From Faecalimonas sp. (GTDB lineage Bacteria; Bacillota_A; Clostridia; Lachnospirales; Lachnospiraceae), in contig JAPFCT010000329.1 of the NCBI GenBank assembly GCA_026169575.1, positions 1 through 14,606 on the forward strand: 14,606 bases of DNA, in the 5' to 3' direction. The position numbers and the translations under genes are program-made. The notes under the pieces are model-generated. The model saw only the letters and a list, made by a program, of their open reading frames with translations, searched no databases and was not told where the DNA came from. Positions within the stretch are counted from its first letter, which is position 1, and each line of letters begins with the position of its first letter. This document shows positions 1 through 6,618 of the stretch, piece by piece.

Positions 1-957
1 CACGAGATCGTCCCGGTCGTGACAGAGGATTATAACGGGGAAGATCTCGTGCTCGGCACAAGCGGACGCACACTGTCTGTCAAAAATTTCCCGCATCTTC
101 CATCCCTGAAGGGGCGCACACTGATCACGACAGACGGAACGACTGTACTCGGAGCAGATGACAAGGCAGGAATCGCTGAGATCATGACGATGTTAGAGCG
201 CATCCAGAAAGAGGAGATCCCACATGGGAAAATTTCTGTCGCTTTCACCCCTGACGAGGAGGCAGGATCCGGTGTTAATCACTTCAATGTAAAAGATTTC
301 GATGCAGAATTTGCCTACACTATGGACGGTGGTCCGGAAGGTGAGATCCAGTATGAAAATTTCAATGCCTGCGAAGCTATTTTTGAGATCAAAGGCTTTA
401 ATGTGCACCCGGGTTCCAGCAAAGACACGATGATCAATGCAGCGCTTGTCGCAATGGAAGTAAATGCAATGCTTCCGTCCTGCGAGACACCGCGCGGTAC
501 CGAAGGCTATGAAGGCTTCTATCATCTCTGTGAAATGTCCGGCGACGTTGCAAGCGCCAGACTTGAATACATTATCCGCGACCATGATCCGCACTTTTTC
601 GAGGCGCGCAAAAATACTCTCCGTCTGATCGAACAACAGCTCAACGCGAAGTGGGGAGAAGGCACTGTCACACTGACGATCAACGACCAGTACCGGAACA
701 TGTCCGAAGTGATCCAGGGCTGCATGCACCTGATCGACAATGCGGTGGAGGCAGCCAGACTTGCAGGTATCGTCCCGGATGTCGCACCGATCCGCGGCGG
801 CACGGACGGATGCCGTCTGAGCTACATGAGACTTCCTTGTCCGAACCTCGGAACCGGAGGATACGGCTATCACGGACCTTACGAACACATCACTGCCGAG
901 GGAATGGATCTTGCCACAGATATGATCGTAAAACTGATCCAGCGGTATGCTGAATAA
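1..957 (+). CDS. pepT: Peptidase T (tripeptide aminopeptidase), 5' end cut off by window
   Basis: Cytoplasmic M20-family zinc aminopeptidase that removes the N-terminal residue of tripeptides. The reading frame is open from base 1 and gives 318 residues; the family is usually about 405-410, so roughly 90 N-terminal residues, including the first His-x-Asp metal motif, lie outside. A GTG at base 19 is internal and not the start. Visible family motifs in order: GADDKAG with a bridging metal Asp, PDEEAGSG with the catalytic and metal Glu pair, YTMDGG with a metal Asp, GFNVHPG from the dimerisation/lid domain, the RGGTDG loop, and YHGPYEH with the last metal His. All visible catalytic residues are intact. 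It is the only + strand gene and ends about 35 bases before a strong terminator. Identification is firm; only the start is unknown. Confidence 0.95.
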   Translation, partial: HEIVPVVTEDYNGEDLVLGTSGRTLSVKNFPHLPSLKGRTLITTDGTTVLGADDKAGIAEIMTMLERIQKEEIPHGKISVAFTPDEEAGSGVNHFNVKDFDAEFAYTMDGGPEGEIQYENFNACEAIFEIKGFNVHPGSSKDTMINAALVAMEVNAMLPSCETPRGTEGYEGFYHLCEMSGDVASARLEYIIRDHDPHFFEARKNTLRLIEQQLNAKWGEGTVTLTINDQYRNMSEVIQGCMHLIDNAVEAARLAGIVPDVAPIRGGTDGCRLSYMRLPCPNLGTGGYGYHGPYEHITAEGMDLATDMIVKLIQRYAE

Positions 958-990
958 TATTTTACAATAGAGATGTGATAGCGATATAGA

Positions 991-1043
991 AAAGAACGCA
1001 CTGCAAATAGATTTTTTCATTTGCAATGCGTTCTTTCTTTTTT
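991..1043. terminator. Strong intrinsic terminator after pepT, possibly bidirectional
   Basis: Arms 991-1008 and 1019-1036 pair over 18 bp with one mismatch around a 10-base loop, followed on the + strand by six T (1038-1043). It lies between the convergent pepT and yitT genes. In the - direction the stem is followed by a shorter TTTTCT stretch, so it may also end yitT transcripts, less efficiently. Confidence 0.85.
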
Positions 1044-1090
1044 CCGGACACGATTTCTGTCCAGATAAAAACTCTGCTTTTATTTTCACT

Positions 1091-1945
1091 CTAGTTCTCT
1101 TTAAATCCTTCCCCGACAACATCGTTGGATTCCATGATCACGATAAATGCCTTCGGATCGATCTCTTTTGCCATCTTTCGGATCGTATACATCTGCTTAT
1201 TGTTGCAGGCGCACATGACAATCTCTTTTTCTTCCTTTGAGTAACTTCCGCAGCCCTTTAAAAATGTGGCTCCCCTGCCGGTATACTCATCGATCTTCGC
1301 CGCAATCTCATGCGGATAATCAGTCACGATCAGCGTCATCTTTCCGGCGTCAATTCCGTACATTACTTTATCGACTACCGCAGACAACAGATAAGTCACG
1401 ATCAGTCCGTAAATAATTCCCTCCACATCCCGGAAAATGAAACTTCCCATCAGAACGATCAGCACATCCATCACAAACGCGATCTGTCCAATAGACACAT
1501 GCGGCTTCAGCGCTTTCACAGACATGATCACAAAGTCTGCGCCTCCCGTAGAAGAATTCCTCATATAGATCAGCCCATATCCGAGTCCGGATAAGACGCC
1601 CGTACAGATTGCTGCCAGCATCCGGTCTCCCTCATAAACCGGAAGCATTGGCGCCACGACGTCCATCAAGATTGAGGAAATGATCATCGTCTTCAGTGAG
1701 CGCAGAAAAAATGTCCGCCCAAGCAACTTATAACAGAGAAACACGACGGGAATATTCAGAAGGATCGTCATCGCTCCGATCGGTATATGGAACAAATGAT
1801 AAAAAATCAGTGCAACTCCCGAAAATCCGGTCATCGGGAACTGTGCTTTCACTGCAAAATTATAGATTCCGATTGCAATCAACATTCCTCCTACCATATC
1901 GGTCAAAAGATCAATTGCCAGTTCTTTCCCATTTATTTTCTTCAT
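1091..1945 (-). CDS. YitT family membrane protein (DUF161/DUF2179)
   Basis: A 284-residue integral membrane protein of the YitT family. Several hydrophobic segments fill about residues 10-195 (for example 12-32, 56-73, 86-102, 110-128, 153-171 and 176-193). The family signature N-S-S-T-G-G-A-D-F is at 130-138. A soluble C-terminal domain of about 80 residues (about 200-280) matches DUF2179, a small ferredoxin-like fold also proposed to bind ligands. The family's transported substrate, if any, is not established. The ATG start has a good AGGAGG ribosome binding site eight bases upstream. The gene lies downstream of an lspA-like gene but is separated from it by a terminator hairpin. I see no convincing promoter in the 76 bases left for it, so it may depend on read-through. 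Family assignment is confident; function is not. Confidence 0.9.
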   Translation of the reverse strand: MKKINGKELAIDLLTDMVGGMLIAIGIYNFAVKAQFPMTGFSGVALIFYHLFHIPIGAMTILLNIPVVFLCYKLLGRTFFLRSLKTMIISSILMDVVAPMLPVYEGDRMLAAICTGVLSGLGYGLIYMRNSSTGGADFVIMSVKALKPHVSIGQIAFVMDVLIVLMGSFIFRDVEGIIYGLIVTYLLSAVVDKVMYGIDAGKMTLIVTDYPHEIAAKIDEYTGRGATFLKGCGSYSKEEKEIVMCACNNKQMYTIRKMAKEIDPKAFIVIMESNDVVGEGFKEN

Positions 1946-2021
1946 GTCTTTTCCTCCTGCTTTCTCTGTTCCTTCCTGACGTGCGGTTCTGTCTCCATCT
2001 CAGAAGCTTCCCCGATACCGG

Positions 2022-2062
2022 AAAAAGCATTTGCAAATCATAAAAGTATCATTCGCAAATGC
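2022..2062 (-). terminator. Intrinsic terminator downstream of the lspA-like gene
   Basis: In the - direction a 12-bp stem (2062-2051 with 2038-2027) includes one G-U pair, has a 12-base loop and is followed directly by five T (2026-2022). It sits 43 bases past the lspA-like stop codon. The odd pair is a G-U wobble only in the - strand transcript (A-C on the other strand), which supports the - orientation. Confidence 0.75.
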
Positions 2063-2105
2063 TCTTCTGTTATCCAGTATAACGCTGTTGATTTTAAAAG
2101 TCAAT

Positions 2106-2564
2106 TTACTTCTTTCGGAATATTTGTGCAACTATGACAAGAATGCTGCCTGCAAAAATAAACATATCCCCCAGATTAAACACAATGTTCTCAATCTTCT
2201 TCCACCTGCACCGGAAACTAAAATAATCCACTACATGATTTCTCCGGAAGCGGTCATACAGATTGCTGCATGCACCTGCGAGAACAAGCATCCATCCCGT
2301 CTTCTCCACCTTTCTTCCATTCTTTGACAGAAGATACAGATAATATCCGAGAAGGCACAGACCAAGACCTGCTGTCGACCACTTTACGATCCCCGGCCGG
2401 TTCTCCAGCAGATTCATCGCCATCCCGCTGTTATGGCTCTTTCGAAGCAGGATCTTTCCATTTGCGGACTGTCTTGTTTCTCCCTCATTCAAAGATTTCT
2501 CTGCATACCACTTGATCCCAAGATCAAGCACAAGTAAACTTCCTGCAATAATAAAATAGATCAT
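2106..2564 (-). CDS. Signal peptidase II (lipoprotein signal peptidase), divergent LspA-like
   Basis: A 152-residue membrane aspartic protease of the LspA family, which cuts the signal peptide from prolipoproteins after lipidation. Hydrophobic segments: about residues 2-18, 62-80, 90-100 and 132-147. Family motifs are present but altered: D14/K18 in the first helix (LDLGIK), N-S-G-M-A-M at 45-50 in place of the usual N-x-G-A-A-F, A-G-A-C-S-N-L-Y-D-R at 96-105 in place of G-G-A-x-G-N-x-x-D-R, catalytic D113 in V-V-D-Y, and catalytic D133 in F-N-L-G-D where F-N-x-A-D is usual. Both catalytic aspartates are kept, so activity is plausible. It starts 20 bases after the zinc-ribbon gene, with AGGA seven bases before the ATG, so the two are probably co-transcribed. 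It could be a second, specialised LspA rather than the main one. Confidence 0.82.
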   Translation of the reverse strand: MIYFIIAGSLLVLDLGIKWYAEKSLNEGETRQSANGKILLRKSHNSGMAMNLLENRPGIVKWSTAGLGLCLLGYYLYLLSKNGRKVEKTGWMLVLAGACSNLYDRFRRNHVVDYFSFRCRWKKIENIVFNLGDMFIFAGSILVIVAQIFRKK

Positions 2565-2584
2565 CTTTTTTTCCTGTATCTTCC

Positions 2585-3187
2585 TTATCCACGAAGATCG
2601 TCTACACGATCCTGAATCTGCTCTTTCGCCTCATGCACAGACGTTCTGACATTCTCCGCAGTCTTGACTGCTACATCTTTGACTTGTTCTGCCGATTCTT
2701 TTGTGACATCTGCCGCTCTTTCCATGATATCCTCGATCACTTCTGCTGCGGTCTCTTTCTCTTCCGGGCAGCCAGTCTCATCGCTTTCTTCAAAAATATC
2801 TTCACACGCTTCCGCCGCTTCTTCTCTCTTCATCTCCGCTCCGCAATGCGGGCAGAATTTCATATCTTTCTCGATCAGCTCATGACAGCTTTCACATTCC
2901 TTAACCCCACGCATATCTGCAAGTTTCTTCTCAAAAGCAGAAACGATCATTCGTCTTTTCCGGATCTCTTCACAGATCACCTCAAGTTCTGCATCGATGC
3001 CTTCCTCTTTCTGGAAACGCTCGTAAATGATCTTTCCAAGATCTGTCAGATCCTTCTGGTTGCTGCGCTCCAGGCTGCGGATCTGGTTCTTTAATTTCTG
3101 TACTTCCATCACTTCTTCTGTCTTTTTCCCTACATTTCCTGCTGTCTCTGTAATAAATTTTCCTAAATCTTCAAAAAATTCTTTCAT
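2585..3187 (-). CDS. Zinc-ribbon protein with coiled-coil N terminus and amphipathic helical tail
   Basis: A 200-residue, highly charged soluble protein of no known function. I chose the ATG at 3187 (MKEFFEDLGKF) over an upstream in-frame ATG at 3253, because AAGGAAG sits just before it and the extra 22 residues look like translated leader. Residues about 1-92 are predicted long helices, probably coiled coil. A C4 zinc ribbon follows with C98, C101, C112 and C115 (C-x2-C-x10-C-x2-C). Residues 120-145 are acidic, and about 146-200 form an alanine-, glutamate- and lysine-rich amphipathic helix reminiscent of LEA or apolipoprotein repeats. There is no signal peptide or membrane segment. It lies 77 bases after the S8 protease gene with no terminator between, and just ahead of the lspA-like gene. 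A role in envelope or stress physiology is only a guess. Confidence 0.8.
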   Translation of the reverse strand: MKEFFEDLGKFITETAGNVGKKTEEVMEVQKLKNQIRSLERSNQKDLTDLGKIIYERFQKEEGIDAELEVICEEIRKRRMIVSAFEKKLADMRGVKECESCHELIEKDMKFCPHCGAEMKREEAAEACEDIFEESDETGCPEEKETAAEVIEDIMERAADVTKESAEQVKDVAVKTAENVRTSVHEAKEQIQDRVDDLRG

Positions 3188-3264
3188 AGCGCTCTTCCTT
3201 TCTGTCCTTTTCTCTGCTTTTCCGCGATGAAAATATGTCTCTGACTGCCACACGCAACTGCACC

Positions 3265-4974
3265 TTAAAATGTCCGCAGCTGCTCAAATGTGTTGTACAG
3301 ATTCAGGCTTCCATATCCCCACGCTCTGTTTGGATACACTTCTGTTTCTTTTCGTTCTGTACCGAGGATCATCAGATTCTTCAGCTGGATCGAGTCAATG
3401 TTGGTCCTTCCTAACTGATAGACCATCCATTCAAACAGAAGCGCCGTCGCTCCCGCAGTGATCCCTGCCGCAATGCTGGATCCGGTCCGCTCTGCAAATT
3501 GCCCACGGCCTGCCGCCCCCGTCACATTGACTCCCGGAGCCGCAAATTCTGGTTTCAGTCTTCCACTTCTAGTATACCCTCTTCCCGAATCAATGGCAAT
3601 ACTATTATCCGCCCCGTTATAACTTGCAACGGTCATCGGATCGCTTGTATTTCCGGGTTCTGTAATAGTAGTATCTGGATCCGACTGCAAAAAATATACA
3701 TCCCCATCCAAAAATTCTGTGACTGGAAGCCACATATGAAAAATCCCATCTGCAAGCTGCTGCGGTTCCACAACGATCCGCCAGATCCCAGGAGAAGGAT
3801 CTGCAAACCGCATCAGGATCAGTTCTGAATTCGTCCGCTCAACAAGCAGCCTGTAATCCAGATACACTTTTGTCCGCTCAAACACGAAATTTAATACCGT
3901 CCCGCTCCCCTGCCGCACCGGCACAAGCGGGATCCGCTCCCCTGCCGGTGACACGAGAGAGACCGCAAATATATTGGGAATTTCTGTCCAAAGTTCCATT
4001 GTAAATCCTTTTACATCCTCGGCAACACGGATCTCCACATTTTTACTGTCAGACATAGTTTCGATCAGCCCATAATAGTGATGTCTTTGGTTTGCCTCAT
4101 TGCCGCCGCCTACAACAATCCCGAAATTTGCCGTGTACGCATACACTTCCAGAAGATTACAGAGCGGGGATGTTCCATTATGATCCCCCATATTTGTTCC
4201 AAGTGCGATGCACAGAACAAGCGGCACATTCTTTCTTTTTGCCAGATCCGTCAGATACCGGATCCCGAGCATAATATCGTTCTCCTGATAGCACGCTGCA
4301 TCATCTTTGATCAAATAAAAATCGCGCAGATACTGTTTCGCTTTCTTTAATTTCACAATGCCAACCATCGCGCCCGGAGCCGCCCCTTTGAACTGGTTTT
4401 CGATCTTTTCACCTCCCGCCGCAATGCTTGCAAGAAAGGTTCCATGACTGTTTTCATCCCTGGACGGGACAATGCTCAATGAATCCCCACTGCTTAATGC
4501 TTCATTGATTTTTTCCTCCGTGTATTCGGTTCCATACAAAAGCCCCTCCGGCGGTTCTCCCTCCTGGATCGTCTGATCCCAGATCCCGGCGACCCGCGTA
4601 CTGCCGTCCGGCTTGCGAAAAATCGGATTCTGGTAATCGATCCCGGTATCAATAAATCCGATCATCACGCCATTTCCGGTCAGTTTCAAAGTCGGATAAT
4701 TCTGGATCTGGCTGATCCCCGCCTCGTTTAATGCCTCTGTATCCAAGAGCGTATAACATTTCGGGATCGCCCCATAAGTAAACCGGTCAATCGAAAGCGG
4801 TTCCGCAAACATCTTATCAATATATACGGCATGATATTCATACCCGATCTTCTGCTCACAGAGTTCTGCATCTGAAATCTCATTCAGAAAATAGGGTCTC
4901 TGACTCTGAAAAATAAAGTCTCTGTATTCTTCGGACAACACCCTGCTTCTGCATGTTTCTACTGTTTCTGGCAT
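3265..4974 (-). CDS. Csp-like subtilisin family (S8) serine protease
   Basis: A 569-residue S8 peptidase resembling the clostridial Csp proteases (CspA/B/C), known for cleaving the cortex lytic enzyme SleC during spore germination. I chose the ATG at 4974 because GGAGG lies five bases upstream; an in-frame ATG at 4986 has no spaced ribosome binding site and would add four residues. Catalytic residues with the chosen start: D109 in F-I-D-T-G, H177 in S-H-G-T, oxyanion N292 in G-G-G-N-E, and S500 in T-G-S-S-I-A-A-G, so the triad is intact. A beta-rich insertion of about 120 residues (about 310-430) between Asn and Ser matches the jelly-roll domain of this family. The C terminus has the typical Y-P-N-R-A-W-G-Y-G motif. 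There is no secretion signal, consistent with a spore or cytoplasmic protein. It follows clpX after a hairpin terminator. Many Lachnospiraceae carry several paralogues, so a germination role is not certain. Confidence 0.9.
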   Translation of the reverse strand: MPETVETCRSRVLSEEYRDFIFQSQRPYFLNEISDAELCEQKIGYEYHAVYIDKMFAEPLSIDRFTYGAIPKCYTLLDTEALNEAGISQIQNYPTLKLTGNGVMIGFIDTGIDYQNPIFRKPDGSTRVAGIWDQTIQEGEPPEGLLYGTEYTEEKINEALSSGDSLSIVPSRDENSHGTFLASIAAGGEKIENQFKGAAPGAMVGIVKLKKAKQYLRDFYLIKDDAACYQENDIMLGIRYLTDLAKRKNVPLVLCIALGTNMGDHNGTSPLCNLLEVYAYTANFGIVVGGGNEANQRHHYYGLIETMSDSKNVEIRVAEDVKGFTMELWTEIPNIFAVSLVSPAGERIPLVPVRQGSGTVLNFVFERTKVYLDYRLLVERTNSELILMRFADPSPGIWRIVVEPQQLADGIFHMWLPVTEFLDGDVYFLQSDPDTTITEPGNTSDPMTVASYNGADNSIAIDSGRGYTRSGRLKPEFAAPGVNVTGAAGRGQFAERTGSSIAAGITAGATALLFEWMVYQLGRTNIDSIQLKNLMILGTERKETEVYPNRAWGYGSLNLYNTFEQLRTF

Positions 4975-5009
4975 ATCTGCCTCCATCTTCCCAAATCTTT
5001 ATATCATAT

Positions 5010-5044
5010 AAAATCAGGACACTGAATATGCTTCAATGTCCTGA
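5010..5044 (-). terminator. Hairpin terminator downstream of clpX
   Basis: In the - direction a 13-bp stem (5044-5032 with 5026-5014), one pair of it G-U, closes a five-base loop and is followed by four T. It starts eight bases past the clpX stop codon. The short T-run suggests partial termination, so some read-through into the S8 protease gene is possible. Confidence 0.65.
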
Positions 5045-5051
5045 CTTTCCT

Positions 5052-6503
5052 TTAATTTCCCGTAAGCAGAGCCTGTCCTCTGAGTGTGATGACAGGGCCT
5101 CCGGTTCCTTCGATATATTCTTTTGTGATCGTCACCTGACCGATGTTGTCATCTTTCGGGATCTCATACATAATATCCAGCATAAACTCCTCGATGATCG
5201 CGCGCAGTGCACGGGCTCCTGTGTTCTTCTCCATCGCGCGCTTTGCGATCGCCTCCAATGCCGCCTCATCAAATTCTAACTTCACTTCATCAAGCGCAAG
5301 CAGCTTCTGATACTGCTTTAAGATCGCATTCTTTGGCTCTTTTAAAATCTTGACTAACATCTCTTCATTCAGCCCCTGAAGTGTGAAGATGATCGGCAGA
5401 CGTCCGATAAATTCCGGGATCATTCCGAAGTTTCTGAGGTCTTCTGCGGTCACTTTCTCAAGGATGTTTTTATCATTGTTCCACTTATCTTTCAGATCTG
5501 CGGTAAATCCGATCGACGCCTGCTTGTTCAGACGCTCCTTGATGATCTCCTCCAGATCCGGGAATGCGCCTCCACAGATAAACAGAATATTCTTTGTATT
5601 CACAGTCGTGAGCGGTACCATTGCATTCTTGCTGTTCGCCCCTACCGGAACTTCCACTTCACTTCCTTCCAAAAGCTTCAGCATTCCCTGCTGTACCGAT
5701 TCGCCGCTGACATCTCTCTGACTGGAATTTCTCTTCTTCGCGATCTTATCGATCTCATCGATAAAAATGATCCCTCTCTCTGCTTTCTCCACATCATTGT
5801 CCGCTGCCGCAAGAAGCTTTGAGACAACACTCTCGATATCATCACCGATATATCCGGCCTCTGTCAGTGAAGTTGCATCTGTGATCGCAAGCGGCACATC
5901 CAGAAGTCTTGCAAGCGTCTTCACAAGATACGTCTTACCGCTTCCGGTCGGTCCGATCATCAGCATATTGGACTTCTCGATCTCAATGTCATCCATCGTA
6001 TCTGTCGCCACGCGCTTATAATGGTTGTAGACGGCAACTGCCATCGCTTTCTTGGCATGTTCCTGCCCGACTACATATTCATCTAACTTCGCCTTGATCT
6101 TATGCGGAGCCGGAATATCCTTAAGATTCAGTGCAGGCTCTTTCTTCTCGCCTTCCTTCTTCTTGACCGGCTTTGTCTTCGGCATCATATTCTCAAGTTC
6201 TGCCATATTCATGATATGCACTCCCGGCATATTCATCAGCTTACTGTAATCAAAATTGCTGTTCGACATCAGGTCAAAGCTCTTCTGCATACAATCAGAG
6301 CAGACTGTAATATTGTTCGGGAGTTCGATCATCTTTCCCGCAATGCTCTCCGGACGGTTGCAAAGCGAGCAATACTTCTCATATCCCGCGTCATCCGGCA
6401 CATCCGGGTGCTTATGACCTTTCTCATCCGTATGTTTATCTTCGTTTCCTTCTGTAATCTCATCTATGATCTCACTGTCTATCGTCAAATCTTTTTCTGA
6501 CAT
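5052..6503 (-). CDS. clpX: ClpX-type AAA+ unfoldase with altered substrate (RKH) loop
   Basis: Hexameric ATPase that unfolds proteins and feeds them to ClpP. It has 483 residues against about 415-430 for usual ClpX; the excess is a roughly 40-residue acidic, His-containing N-terminal extension and a longer linker. Zinc-binding domain: C45, C48, C68 and C71. AAA+ parts: Walker A G-P-T-G-S-G-K-T at 184-191, pore loop 1 G-Y-I-G at 217-220, Walker B I-I-F-I-D-E at 245-250, and sensor 2 G-A-R at 429-431. The ClpP-docking loop I-G-F is kept at 331-333. The stretch corresponding to G-G-R-K-H-P in E. coli ClpX reads A-N-S-K-N-A at about 289-294, so the Arg and His of the RKH loop are missing. AAGGA lies six bases before the ATG, and the gene has its own promoter. 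No clpP or trigger factor gene is adjacent. It is probably a second ClpX in this organism, but that cannot be seen here. Confidence 0.9.
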   Translation of the reverse strand: MSEKDLTIDSEIIDEITEGNEDKHTDEKGHKHPDVPDDAGYEKYCSLCNRPESIAGKMIELPNNITVCSDCMQKSFDLMSNSNFDYSKLMNMPGVHIMNMAELENMMPKTKPVKKKEGEKKEPALNLKDIPAPHKIKAKLDEYVVGQEHAKKAMAVAVYNHYKRVATDTMDDIEIEKSNMLMIGPTGSGKTYLVKTLARLLDVPLAITDATSLTEAGYIGDDIESVVSKLLAAADNDVEKAERGIIFIDEIDKIAKKRNSSQRDVSGESVQQGMLKLLEGSEVEVPVGANSKNAMVPLTTVNTKNILFICGGAFPDLEEIIKERLNKQASIGFTADLKDKWNNDKNILEKVTAEDLRNFGMIPEFIGRLPIIFTLQGLNEEMLVKILKEPKNAILKQYQKLLALDEVKLEFDEAALEAIAKRAMEKNTGARALRAIIEEFMLDIMYEIPKDDNIGQVTITKEYIEGTGGPVITLRGQALLTGN

Positions 6504-6535
6504 ATCTTTTCCTTCTTTCTACCATATATGGGTAT

Positions 6536-6564
6536 ATTATATCGTAGACGTTTCTTCTGTACAA
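6536..6564 (-). promoter_or_regulatory. Sigma-A-type promoter of clpX
   Basis: In the - direction, -35 TTGTAC (6564-6559), a 17-base spacer and a perfect -10 TATAAT (6541-6536). Transcription would begin near 6529, giving a leader of about 26 bases that includes the ribosome binding site. A small perfect inverted repeat, AAGAAT-6-ATTCTT (6568-6585), lies just upstream of the -35 box and could be an operator, but nothing else supports that. Confidence 0.75.
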
Positions 6565-6618
6565 GTTAAGAATCTATAAATTCTTGTAAATGCGTGTTAC
6601 ATCTGTGGACGTTTCCCA

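Noticed and set aside
193..1122. Long open frame (309 codons) on the - strand opposite pepT.
   Set aside because: It is antisense to a clear M20 peptidase, runs through the terminator, has no family motifs and is rich in Cys, His and Arg as shadow frames are.
3188..3264. Promoter TTGCGT-16-TATTTT for the zinc-ribbon gene.
   Set aside because: Only three of six matches at -35 and four of six at -10; too weak to list.
5003..5031. Possible promoter for the S8 protease (TATGAT, or a sigma-E-like CATATT ahead of it).
   Set aside because: No -35 match at the right distance, the sigma-E resemblance is loose, and the region is already used by the clpX terminator hairpin.
6568..6585. AAGAAT-6-ATTCTT inverted repeat as a ligA terminator.
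   Set aside because: The stem has only 6 bp with no GC core and no T-run follows. At most it is an operator next to the clpX promoter.
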